From Nitrospira sp. (GTDB taxonomy: Bacteria > Nitrospirota > Nitrospiria > Nitrospirales > Nitrospiraceae): DNA of 64,000 nt. The stretch is taken from positions 1,062,721 through 1,126,720 of the forward strand of contig JARFXR010000001.1 in assembly GCA_029194535.1 (NCBI GenBank), in the 5' to 3' direction. Below, in pieces: positions 17,934 to 25,200 of this stretch (position 1 is its first letter; every line of letters begins with the position of its first letter). The notes beneath the pieces were generated by a model, which did no database searches, was not told the DNA's origin, and saw nothing but the letters and a program-made list of their open reading frames with translations. Both the position numbers and the translations under genes were made by a program.

Positions 17934-19376
17934 CTAGGCGTTCTCCTGGCTCCGGTCCTTCAGGTTCGCAAGTCTCGCTGGGTCCAAGCGGACCGTCAGC
18001 GACTGCTCTCGCGTGACGAAAACCGCTCCGGGAGCCTGGTTCTTTGCTTTCCTGACCCACTTCCGTCTTGTATAGATCACCTCGCCTTTGGCGCTTTTCT
18101 TGAGGTCGCTGTACAGGAGAGCCAATGTTGCCGCGTCCAGTACGGTGGCGGGGGGGGCGTCCTTCCCCTTCTCCAATCGCACGACTACATGGGAGCCGGG
18201 AACTCCACGGGCGTGCAGCCATAGGTCATCGCTGTTCGCCAAGCCGAACGTCAGCTCATCGTTTTCCCGGGCGTTCCGTCCCACCAGAATAGGGAGACCG
18301 TCGGTCGAGATGAACCGCCTGAACGGCCCGCGACGTTGATCCGTCTGCCCGGTTCCGTCACGCCGGCTTGGGCGGAACGTTCCATGGATGGGTGGGGCGA
18401 CCGGCGGAGACCAGGTTCCCTGTTCGATCTCCAGAAGTTCCCGTCGCAACACCACGAGGTCTCGTTCCGCCTGCGCAATGCGAGGCGGCAGCTCCTGTTG
18501 CGCCGTCAGATACTTGCGGTGCTTGCGGAAGTAATCTTCCATATTCCCCTGGGCGGATTTCGTCCCGTCCAGCGGAAGGGAGATCTCCGGCATCGTGGAG
18601 TCGAAATAGTCGATCACCAGGATCTCGTCCATTCCCTTCCTGATCATGCCCAGATTAGCCTTCAGCAATTCCCCGTAGCGGGCGTACTCCCGGAACCGGG
18701 TCGCCTTGGCCAGGTCTTCTTGCCAGGCTTCGTTACGGCGCTGTGTTTTCTGAATGGTCTTCTTCAGCACACGCCGACGTGCGCCTTTGACTTGGTCCAG
18801 CACCGCGGCGGAATCACGATCCTGATAGTGCCGTTCGATGGCGGCGGAGACAGAACGGTTCCCGGTCGGGTCGTATAGAGGAAACCGAGAAGCTTGATCA
18901 TGCCCAGTCCGGTCAGGTCTGTCCGGCGGACGATAGCGTGTGCCGATCAATACGCGATCCCCAGAGAGGTCCTTGAGAATCGTGCCTTCGGGGTCCAACA
19001 GGTACAGATTGGCTCGCCGTCCGGTGAGCTCGCACAGCAGCGTGCGAGGCCCTGCCTTGGTCGTCAGCCGCCATTCAACGATTCGGTCGCCGGAAATCTG
19101 CCGGAATCCGTCGATACGGGCTCCCTGAACATGTGCCCGAAGGTACTGGCAAAATGCCGGCGGACTCGGCGGATTTCGCAACGGCCTCGTGACGAGATGA
19201 AGCCGCGCGCATTCCGGTTGACAAGACACCAACAGCCGATGAGTCCGCCCCGGCACGCGGATTTCAAACACGAGTGTGGAGACGCTCGGCTGGGAGACCC
19301 GCTGGATCCAGCCCGTGCCGACGGCAGCCTCAATCTCTGCGAGGACGTGGGTGATCTCTAGATCAGTCAGGGACAT
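17934..19376 (-). CDS. rqcH: RqcH/NFACT-family ribosome rescue protein
   Basis: 480 residues. The N-terminal NFACT-N domain begins LTDLEITHVLAEIEAAVG and has CQYLRAHVQGARIDGF followed by GDRIVEWRL, which holds the Asp-Arg pair conserved in RqcH. A middle coiled-coil region (Lys/Arg-rich, about 200-300) leads to the NFACT-R domain with NDDLWLHARGVPGSHVV and EVIYTRRKWVRKAKN. RqcH binds split 50S subunits carrying stuck peptidyl-tRNA and adds alanine tails that mark the chain for decay. The protein is shorter than the usual 560-580 residues, mostly in the N-terminal/coiled-coil part. Older annotations call this family fibronectin-binding protein. Confidence 0.88.
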   Translation of the reverse strand: MSLTDLEITHVLAEIEAAVGTGWIQRVSQPSVSTLVFEIRVPGRTHRLLVSCQPECARLHLVTRPLRNPPSPPAFCQYLRAHVQGARIDGFRQISGDRIVEWRLTTKAGPRTLLCELTGRRANLYLLDPEGTILKDLSGDRVLIGTRYRPPDRPDRTGHDQASRFPLYDPTGNRSVSAAIERHYQDRDSAAVLDQVKGARRRVLKKTIQKTQRRNEAWQEDLAKATRFREYARYGELLKANLGMIRKGMDEILVIDYFDSTMPEISLPLDGTKSAQGNMEDYFRKHRKYLTAQQELPPRIAQAERDLVVLRRELLEIEQGTWSPPVAPPIHGTFRPSRRDGTGQTDQRRGPFRRFISTDGLPILVGRNARENDELTFGLANSDDLWLHARGVPGSHVVVRLEKGKDAPPATVLDAATLALLYSDLKKSAKGEVIYTRRKWVRKAKNQAPGAVFVTREQSLTVRLDPARLANLKDRSQENA

Positions 19377-19708
19377 GGTGGCCTATCGCCGGTGTATTCT
19401 GCAGGAAATATCCTTCAGTTTGTCAGATCCGGCCGCGCAGGCCCAGACGTATGTGGAATCCCTCGTGTCGACGTTTTCTCGCCAAGGATCCCTAAGGGAC
19501 GAAATCGGTTGCCCGACAGACTGATCGGTACAACTTCAGATGTGGCACTCTACGATCGGCCGGAAAAACTGGCAAGTTTGTCGAGTATGTGCGTGGCATC
19601 TTGATTGCTTACGGTTCATGGTACTGCGCGATGTCGTGCCCTGGTGTGCGGGCGATGGCCCGCACGAGGAACTTGGTGTACATCGGTCATCCATGAGGGA
19701 GGCAGGCT
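19377..19708. other. intergenic region, 332 bp
   Basis: Between the divergent rqcH and zinc-ribbon genes no coding frame with a ribosome site is seen. A sigma-54-like promoter match at 19594-19609 points toward the zinc-ribbon gene. No repeat or RNA gene was recognised. Confidence 0.5.
19594..19609 (+). promoter_or_regulatory. sigma-54-like (-24/-12) promoter candidate
   Basis: TGGCAT (19594-19599) and TTGCT (19605-19609) have the GG and GC doublets exactly in the spacing of the sigma-54 consensus TGGCAC-N5-TTGCW, with one mismatch in the first box. Transcription would start near 19620, about 90 bases before the zinc-ribbon gene. No enhancer site or activator gene is visible nearby. Confidence 0.35.
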
Positions 19709-19924
19709 ATGCATTGCACGAGATGTGAAGGACTCATGGTCCCTGACGATTTGATCGACATGCAGGAGAGCAGTATTCCAATGTGGATGAAGGGTTGGCG
19801 TTGCGTGTCGTGCGGAAACATCATCGATCAACTGATTCAACAGCATCACGGTATCCGGGATTCCTGGCTGAGGGACAAGGATCTCTCGCCGATCATGTTG
19901 CGCTCCGCTAAACAGCCTGCTTAG
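19709..19924 (+). CDS. small zinc-ribbon protein
   Basis: 71 residues after a GGGAGG ribosome site. Two CxxC knuckles, CTRC at residues 3-6 and CVSC at about 33-36, could together bind one zinc ion. The second half is helical and polar. Small zinc-ribbon proteins of this sort are common as hypothetical genes and may bind nucleic acid or protein. It stands just before the HExxH protein in the same direction (about 105-base gap), which makes co-regulation possible. I do not recognise a named family. Confidence 0.7.
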   Translation: MHCTRCEGLMVPDDLIDMQESSIPMWMKGWRCVSCGNIIDQLIQQHHGIRDSWLRDKDLSPIMLRSAKQPA

Positions 19925-20029
19925 CTGGGATGGGGGCGGCACCTTCCTGCCCTTGTCGTCCAGTCCCATGTTCTTGCACGATCGTTCCAGGGTTGGGTAG
20001 AGTCACGCGTTGTCTTACGGAGATTCCGC

Positions 20030-21592
20030 GTGACCACGCCATTGTTCGACGCCGTCGCACTTTCCAGTCTGCAGAGTGAATTCCGGCGATCCATGAAACG
20101 GCTGCTCTTGGATTTATGCCGAGACCTCGTCGTCGACTATGCTCGGCTGTCAAAGCAGCTCGGTCTGCCGGTGGGCTACTTCCATTTTGTAGCCCATACG
20201 TTTGAAGACCGCGCGTTTTGTAACTGGAAAGTCGTGGGATGGATCGAGACGCTCAACGATCTGGTGTATTTTCTGGACCTCCTTCAACAAATCGGCAAGG
20301 AACGAGATCCGCGTGACTTCGCCCAACAACTCTTTGCCGAATGTGAACTAAAGTTTTTCGAAAACAGCTATCTGGACGAACTGTTTCCACATGGACACAG
20401 GCAGCCGAAACGATTACGCATCAGACTGCAATGGCTCTGTGCGAGATTGGCGGGCGAGGTGACGCAGGAGTCGTTGTTCTTCGACCCTCGATGGGCGATT
20501 CAGTGGACCAGACAACAGAGAATGGACCCCTGGGAGGTGCAGGGAACCTTGAATCAACATTTTGAGCGGGCGGAGCCGGCGTGGACCGTTCCGAACGGCA
20601 CAGAGGGAGATGCATTGGTCACTCCTCCCTCCGCAGTTCGCGCCGTGCGCCGGGCCGCGCGGCCCGTCACATTCGAGGTCGACCAAGGAAGAGTCGTCCT
20701 CAAGAAGGGGAAACGTTTCCCCATCTGCACGCTCCAGGACGATCATGTCGAGTGGCACTGGACAAAAAGAGCGGCGGTCACGGCGACCGACGCGCGGCAA
20801 CGGCCTCCCATCGTCGGCCCGACGTTGCGCTATGACAGGGCGCGTCAACCTCAGGCAGTGAGATTGACATATCCTCGTCAGGTGAAGCGGATCGGTCGAG
20901 CCTGGCAGACAATCCGGCGCGCATGGCCGGAAGGTCACGCGGTTCTGGCCTTGCTCACCTCACGGGTGATCCCCCTACACGCCAAAGGTGTCGTGAGCTT
21001 CAGCTATCGCCACCGCCCGGGGCTGTCCTTCATCAATTGTTTCGACCGCGACAATCTGGACTTGATCGACGATCTGATTCACGAAAACAGCCATCACCAT
21101 CTAAACCTATTGCTGCGCAAGCACGTCATGTACCGCGGCGACCGCAACCAGCAGATCTTCTACTCGCCGTGGCGGCGCAGCCTGCGGCCGATCCGTGGGA
21201 TCCTGCACGCCACATTCACATTCACGATGGGTGCGGTGCTGTTCGAGCGTCTCTCAACATTCGGTGAAAGGCGCGAGGCTGCGTGGCGAGCGGCAGGATT
21301 GACAGCACGTGATTTAATGCGCGCGCGATTCCGCTGCCTCGAAGAAATCGAGTCGGTCCGGTACTCGATGCAGGATCTCGACTATGCCGGGCGGCATCTC
21401 AAGTGGCTCACCGGCTCCGGCGCCCGGCTCGTGCGACAACTAGAAGAAGCACTCACCAAGGCTGAACAACGCATCGCTCGACATCGGAACGAAGTGCTCA
21501 CATCAAGATTCGGTCCGGCTCTTCGCAAACACATCAAAGAACTTCAACAAGCCCGTCAAACGTACGGCCCGGTGCGATTGGGGAAGGTTTAG
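20030..21592 (+). CDS. HExxH-motif protein, putative peptide-modifying oxygenase type
   Basis: 520 residues from GTG 20030, preceded by GGAG. The C-terminal half holds LIHENSHHHLNLLL, an HExxH metal site (His351, Glu352, His355), followed after about 25 residues by YSPWRRSLRPIRGILHATF. That order matches the HEXXH domain found in RiPP gene clusters and annotated as putative peptide modification; some members were recently described as 2-oxoglutarate-dependent peptide beta-hydroxylases. The N-terminal half (1-200) is helical and unfamiliar, and the central part is basic. No clear precursor peptide, radical-SAM enzyme or exporter lies beside it, so the substrate is open. A zinc metallopeptidase is the alternative reading of HExxH. 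Confidence 0.65.
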   Translation: MTTPLFDAVALSSLQSEFRRSMKRLLLDLCRDLVVDYARLSKQLGLPVGYFHFVAHTFEDRAFCNWKVVGWIETLNDLVYFLDLLQQIGKERDPRDFAQQLFAECELKFFENSYLDELFPHGHRQPKRLRIRLQWLCARLAGEVTQESLFFDPRWAIQWTRQQRMDPWEVQGTLNQHFERAEPAWTVPNGTEGDALVTPPSAVRAVRRAARPVTFEVDQGRVVLKKGKRFPICTLQDDHVEWHWTKRAAVTATDARQRPPIVGPTLRYDRARQPQAVRLTYPRQVKRIGRAWQTIRRAWPEGHAVLALLTSRVIPLHAKGVVSFSYRHRPGLSFINCFDRDNLDLIDDLIHENSHHHLNLLLRKHVMYRGDRNQQIFYSPWRRSLRPIRGILHATFTFTMGAVLFERLSTFGERREAAWRAAGLTARDLMRARFRCLEEIESVRYSMQDLDYAGRHLKWLTGSGARLVRQLEEALTKAEQRIARHRNEVLTSRFGPALRKHIKELQQARQTYGPVRLGKV

Positions 21593-21612
21593 ATTGGGTC
21601 TGGGGAAAACGA

Positions 21613-22005
21613 TTATTTTGCGGTGGGCACCGTGTGTTGCCTCACCCATTCCACAAAGACGTTTCGCAAAAGGTTGCCTGCAGCTAAGTCCAACATCACG
21701 CGCTCTTGCTCGTCGACAGGGGCACCAAGCTCATAGCCGTTGATCATCAGGAATGTTTCCATCGCCGCGTGGCCGATTCTCTTGTTGCCATCGATGAAAG
21801 GATGGTTGAGGACCAGTGAGAAACAAAGGGCTGCTGCTTTGGTGATGATATCGGGATACAGGTCTTGTCCGGCAAAGCTCTGACGTGGTTGAGCCAAGGC
21901 AGATTCCAGCGCACCGAGGTGACGAATTCCGGTGGCGCCGCCCCAGCGATCAATCACGGACCTGTGAAGATCTAAAACTTCGGCGAAGGAAAGATAGCGG
22001 GTCAC
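21613..22005 (-). CDS. doc: Doc/Fic-family toxin (death-on-curing type)
   Basis: 130 residues, a compact Fic fold. The active-site loop HPFIDGNKRIGH matches the Doc signature H-x-F-x-[DN]-G-N-K-R. Doc of phage P1 phosphorylates EF-Tu using ATP and arrests translation. The GTG start (22005) overlaps the stop codon of the upstream antitoxin gene, so the pair is translationally coupled, antitoxin first, as is normal for this class. The C-terminal part ends in a basic helix. It converges on the HExxH gene with about 20 bases between. Confidence 0.88.
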   Translation of the reverse strand: MTRYLSFAEVLDLHRSVIDRWGGATGIRHLGALESALAQPRQSFAGQDLYPDIITKAAALCFSLVLNHPFIDGNKRIGHAAMETFLMINGYELGAPVDEQERVMLDLAAGNLLRNVFVEWVRQHTVPTAK

Positions 22006-22199
22006 GAGAGGCGACGGTAAAGCTCGACGTTCTTTTCCATCACCCGTTTGGCGGCAGCGCGAAATGAATCGTCGGGTTGATCGATGAAGTCATTGATGCC
22101 GAGGCGGACCATCTGTTCGACGGTCAAACCCTCACGTTTGCTCAGATGCTCCAGCCGGCGCATTTCTTCGTCCGAGAGAGAAACTGTTACGGTTGGCAT
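22002..22199 (-). CDS. ribbon-helix-helix antitoxin paired with Doc
   Basis: About 65 residues from ATG 22199 (MPTVTVSLSDEEMRRLEHL); the frame can be extended four codons to 22211. The first ten residues form the DNA-binding beta strand and the next helices the ribbon-helix-helix dimer; the C-terminal stretch DDSFRAAAKRVMEKN would wrap the toxin and block its active site, as Phd/RHH partners do. Stop overlaps the Doc start by four bases. A perfect 12-bp palindrome just upstream (22206-22217) is the likely operator for self-repression. A decayed second copy of this gene is present at 23393-23594. Confidence 0.85.
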   Translation of the reverse strand: MPTVTVSLSDEEMRRLEHLSKREGLTVEQMVRLGINDFIDQPDDSFRAAAKRVMEKNVELYRRLS

Positions 22200-22205
22200 G
22201 ATCAA

Positions 22206-22270
22206 CTCCATATGGAGGACTGGGCGCTCAAGGCTGATTTCAGTATATTAAAAAGGTTTGGGAAGGGCAA
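22206..22270 (-). promoter_or_regulatory. promoter and palindromic operator of the Doc module
   Basis: On the minus strand, TTGCCC (22270-22265) and TATACT (22247-22242, five of six -10 matches) are separated by 17 bases. Between the -10 box and the start codon lies the perfect palindrome CTCCATATGGAG (22206-22217), which also contains the GGAG ribosome site. Binding of the RHH antitoxin here would block both transcription and ribosome access; that is inference. Confidence 0.6.
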
Positions 22271-22388
22271 ACGAATGAGGCCGGCCGTATAAATCTGCTG
22301 CCACATCAACAAACTCCGCCACGCCCGCCACACCAACGGTCCGGTGCGGTCGAGTAAAGCGCGATGTTCTCGCTCTGATTACACCAGT

Positions 22389-22511
22389 ATGAAGAAGAAA
22401 TCAGACAAACCAAAAACCAAGGTTGGAGTAGGATGCAGGCGGATCAAGTTGATCGCCAAAGAGCTGCGGAAAAAGATACGGACCGATGCTCAAGCGGCTA
22501 GCAAACAATGA
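22389..22511 (+). CDS. very small basic ORF (40 residues), possible gene
   Basis: Starts ATG 22389; very Lys-rich (KKKSDKPKTKVGVGC at the start) with no recognisable domain. Its stop TGA shares bases with the ATG of the next small ORF (ATGA overlap at 22508-22511), a pattern typical of real coupled genes. There is no strong ribosome site, so the call rests mainly on the overlap. It could be a nucleic-acid-binding peptide or a chance frame. Confidence 0.35.
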   Translation: MKKKSDKPKTKVGVGCRRIKLIAKELRKKIRTDAQAASKQ

Positions 22512-22660
22512 AGAGCAAAGCGAAAAAGCGTAAGCAAAGAATGTCCACCGACGATTCATTGGACAAGGTGAAGGGGAAAATCGGAGAAACTTTTGCTCGG
22601 CAGGTTGAACGCTTTATTGAGCGTTACCGTCCTGCCTTGGAAGCTCTATCGAGGCGGTAA
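22508..22660 (+). CDS. very small basic ORF (50 residues), coupled to the previous one
   Basis: Starts ATG 22508 overlapping the stop of the 40-residue ORF. The first 12 residues are almost all Lys/Arg; residues 18-45 form a likely amphipathic helix (DKVKGKIGETFARQVERFIE). No family recognised. Sits within the toxin-antitoxin island, 72 bases before the next candidate small gene. Confidence 0.38.
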   Translation: MKSKAKKRKQRMSTDDSLDKVKGKIGETFARQVERFIERYRPALEALSRR

Positions 22661-22732
22661 TCGAGAGATATGAATTGACGGTGAGTGCGGCAGTAATGGT
22701 AGAGTGGGCTTGAAAGCCTACGGTTGGGAATC

Positions 22733-22918
22733 ATGATACGTCGTGGCAAGCAGAAACGCTCAGTGAAACGGAGCAGGCGCTCCCAGCGGCCAAGCTTGCA
22801 GAAGCTGGTTGCGCGTCAGAAAAAAGCTCTCTTGTCCCTGGCAGGGATCGGAGCCAGCGGGTTTGCCGATGTCAGTGTCGAGCACGACACCTACCTGTAC
22901 GATTTTGCGGTAAGGTGA
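22733..22918 (+). CDS. small basic protein upstream of the ParE module, possible gene
   Basis: 61 residues from ATG 22733. The first half is dense in Arg/Lys (RRGKQKRSVKRSRRSQRP), the second half mixed (LAGIGASGFADVSVEHD). It ends four bases before the antitoxin ATG, so it may be the first gene of a three-gene operon. No ribosome site is obvious and no family is recognised. Confidence 0.4.
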   Translation: MIRRGKQKRSVKRSRRSQRPSLQKLVARQKKALLSLAGIGASGFADVSVEHDTYLYDFAVR

Positions 22919-22921
22919 CGC

Positions 22922-23104
22922 ATGGGAGAGAAAGAGGCCGTTCTCAAACTCCTCGAACAGTTGCCGGAAGAAGCGACTCTCGAAGACATTCAGTATCACT
23001 TGTACGTGCTTCAAAAAATCAAGGCCGGCCAAGAGGCTGTGGATCGCGGGCACGTGATCCCGCATGAGGATGTCATGCGCGAGCTGGCGGGATGGCTCGC
23101 ATAG
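22922..23104 (+). CDS. antitoxin of a ParE/RelE-type module
   Basis: 60 residues, acidic and helical: EAVLKLLEQLPEEATLEDIQ, then LQKIKAGQEAVDRGHVIPHE. The segment GQEAVDRGHVIPHEDVM is typical of the toxin-binding C-terminal part of RelB/ParD-like antitoxins that pair with ParE. It overlaps the toxin gene by 13 bases, the standard arrangement of such modules. Confidence 0.82.
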   Translation: MGEKEAVLKLLEQLPEEATLEDIQYHLYVLQKIKAGQEAVDRGHVIPHEDVMRELAGWLA

Positions 23105-23376
23105 TCTGGTCAGCTGTTGCGCGCGACGACCTCAGGGCGTTGGTGGCCTTCATCAAAGCGGATTCCCCAGGCTACGCTCAAACCTTCGGATTGCACATCC
23201 AGCAGCGCGTTGAACAATTAGGACAATTTCCCGAATCAGGCCGGAAAGTTCCAGAAGATAAACGCGGCATTTATCGGGAACTCATCGTCGGGAACTACAG
23301 GGTGGTGTACCGAGTGGATGGAGACACCGTGACGATCGTGACGCTCATCCACGGCGCACGGCTGCTACAGCTGTAA
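23092..23376 (+). CDS. parE: ParE/RelE-superfamily toxin
   Basis: 94 residues with the ParE layout: IVWSAVARDDLRALVAFIKAD (strand and first helix pair), then a helix with QRVEQLGQFPESGRKV, and the closing strands YRELIVGNYRVVYRV and VTIVTLIHGARLL. ParE members poison DNA gyrase; RelE members cleave mRNA on the ribosome. The sequence fits ParE better because the FPxSGRKVPE and RELIVGNYRVVYRV blocks match that branch. The minus-strand antitoxin remnant starts only 17 bases after its stop. Confidence 0.88.
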   Translation: MARIVWSAVARDDLRALVAFIKADSPGYAQTFGLHIQQRVEQLGQFPESGRKVPEDKRGIYRELIVGNYRVVYRVDGDTVTIVTLIHGARLLQL

Positions 23377-23392
23377 TCAGTTTCTCTCTGTG

Positions 23393-23594
23393 TCACGAGA
23401 GACGACGGTAGAGTTCAGCGTTCTTCTCCATCACCCGCTTAGCGGCAGAACGGAACGATTCGTCGGGTTGGCCGATGAAGTCGCTGATGCCGAGGCGGAC
23501 CATCTATTCGACGGCCAAACCCTCACGTTTGCTCAATTCTTTCTTCCAGTCGGCGCACTTCTTCATCAGAAAGGGAGATCGTGAGCATTGCCAT
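23393..23594 (-). pseudogene. decayed second copy of the Doc antitoxin gene
   Basis: Reads on the minus strand from ATG 23594 as a close relative of the intact antitoxin at 22002-22199 (shared SLSDEE and RRLE at the start, and near-identical DNA over about 200 bases). After 23 codons it meets TGA because of a four-base insertion relative to the intact copy (CTGGAAGAAAGAATTGAGCA against CTGGAGCATCTGAGCA), and further on the CAG of the intact gene has become TAG. Similarity runs to the antitoxin stop and the first bases of the Doc start, then ends at the ParE gene: the Doc partner is missing. A dead remnant, perhaps left by insertion of the ParE module. Confidence 0.85.
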
Positions 23595-23616
23595 GATCGG
23601 CTCCTTTGCTTAACGG

Positions 23617-24135
23617 TTACCGGAGCAGCCAGCAGTTGCTGGGGAAAAGACGATAGACCTCTGCGTGCTGTGACATAATGCAAATCTCATCGAATGGATG
23701 ATTTGAGGGTAGACGAAGCGTTGTAAGCCTTTTTTCTACAGTGCAAAGGTAGAGGCGTTGACGGTATGTAAACACGACAAGCACGAGGTGACCGTTGACA
23801 CTGTAGCGTTTCTTGCTCTTGGCCCGAATTCTTCGGAGTGATTCTGCCAGGAGACGAACATTTTCAACGGAATCCTTTCGGTTTATTGCGTATGATAAGG
23901 TGCTTCTCTCTCTGGCCTGCATCCAAACAGATTTTGCGTGATCCTGATCGTAGTAGACTGAGACAACTTCAATGCCTACTTGCCTGCCTGTTTTCCGGTG
24001 TTCACACAGTTGATCTGGTTCAGGAGGAAGCCCAGCGCGAAGGACTTTGTAAGGGCTGCCAGTAGCGAGCAAGAATTCACGCGCAACAGTCTCCTCCAGG
24101 TTATTCTTCAACGGATCAGTAACAGCCAAACGCAT
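23617..24135 (-). CDS. unknown protein, possible PD-(D/E)xK-like fold
   Basis: 172 residues, start supported by GAGAAAG. Not recognised as a named family. The segment EPDQLCEHRKTGRQVGIEVV has a Pro-Asp, a short gap and then I-E-V on a hydrophobic strand, a pattern seen in PD-(D/E)xK nuclease-like proteins, but the Lys of the motif is not clear. The rest alternates helices with a strand-rich part near 115-145 (GHLVLVVFTYRQRLYLC). It follows the gene at 24155-24670 by 19 bases and both lie in visibly less GC-rich DNA than the flanks, consistent with acquisition. Confidence 0.55.
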   Translation of the reverse strand: MRLAVTDPLKNNLEETVAREFLLATGSPYKVLRAGLPPEPDQLCEHRKTGRQVGIEVVSVYYDQDHAKSVWMQARERSTLSYAINRKDSVENVRLLAESLRRIRAKSKKRYSVNGHLVLVVFTYRQRLYLCTVEKRLTTLRLPSNHPFDEICIMSQHAEVYRLFPSNCWLLR

Positions 24136-24154
24136 GAAAGCTTTCTCTACGTAG

Positions 24155-24670
24155 TTATCCCGCGACGTTCAGGCCACTTAGAAATTTAAGAGTGGCGGCA
24201 CAATTGGTCACAAACTCCATCGTTCCAGTTACTTGGAACAGAGTGTCGTCAGGGTGGCCGCAAAAACGTGCAAACTCCCAGCCCACTTGCTCAAATTGCG
24301 ATTTCTGCAAACCATCTCTTGCTGCCGCGGCATATACAGGAATTCGTTTCCGTAGTTCACTGTCAAAGGTATGCCATGTGGGGTCCTTTTGAGCTAAGGC
24401 GTCTATAAAAGAATAGTAGACAGTAAGAATCGCATTCTGCTCAGGCTCGTTACGGAACAAATCCCAGGTTGCGTACTCATTGATCCAGCCTATGAGCAGC
24501 ATCGACTCATATCGGATACTTTCCCGATCACCTTCAGGCAGAGATGCTAGTGCTTCATTTTGGTCGACCTTGGCGTTGCCACCCTTGACTATGAAATCTA
24601 TGAAGGCGAACGCGATCTCTTTTGGAGTAACCTGAATCTTAGGAGGATTTTCTGGAGATCCCAACGGCAT
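24155..24670 (-). CDS. unknown, mostly helical protein
   Basis: 171 residues; no recognisable domain, signal peptide or membrane helix. Predicted mostly alpha-helical with a Pro-rich N-terminus (SPENPPKIQVTPKEIAFAF). It is upstream of, and probably co-transcribed with, the unknown gene at 23617-24135. The two together could be a small accessory (for example defence or toxin-like) pair, but nothing in the sequence shows it. Confidence 0.55.
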   Translation of the reverse strand: MPLGSPENPPKIQVTPKEIAFAFIDFIVKGGNAKVDQNEALASLPEGDRESIRYESMLLIGWINEYATWDLFRNEPEQNAILTVYYSFIDALAQKDPTWHTFDSELRKRIPVYAAAARDGLQKSQFEQVGWEFARFCGHPDDTLFQVTGTMEFVTNCAATLKFLSGLNVAG

Positions 24671-25200
24671 GATTCAAATCTCTCAGGGAGGGGCGTAACA
24701 GAGAGAGGTTGCTTAATAAATCGGTTTAGGGGAGAGCTTTATAAGAAGCAATATGCTGAGAGCCGGCGAGCTGGTAGTATCAGGCAAATTGGCAGAACAG
24801 TTTCTTATGCTCCAGACTGCTCAAAAAGGTCAGCCAACGAATCCGCAGGGAGTTCGCGACTGAGACATGCGGTTTTCTGTATGTCGCAGAGCGGTCGACA
24901 GCCGACAGCGAAGTGGAGTTGTCTTTCTTTGCTCTCACTCCAAGTCTGCTGGCGATTTGCGAATTCACGGGCGACATACCCTGATACGCATGGCTTGGAA
25001 TGCCCGAAAGATACGAGCGTCAATTAGTGGGTGGCTCGGGGGACAAGGTGCCAAGTTTTTATCTCTTGTTGCGGGTGGTGTCGATCAATCGCTCGCCCGC
25101 AGCGGGGTCCCCACACCGGGCGGGGTGCGAGGACGAGCGATGATCGACGACAGGTCCCGCAACATATTTGCGCATTGTGACATCACATCCGCGCTGCTCG
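24671..25200. other. intergenic region, 530 bp
   Basis: Open frames exist on both strands but none has a ribosome site or a product that reads like a protein family. A stretch near 24805-24870 (with TGCTCAAAAAGG) has the look of a dispersed intergenic repeat, but this cannot be shown from one copy. No RNA gene was recognised. Confidence 0.4.
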
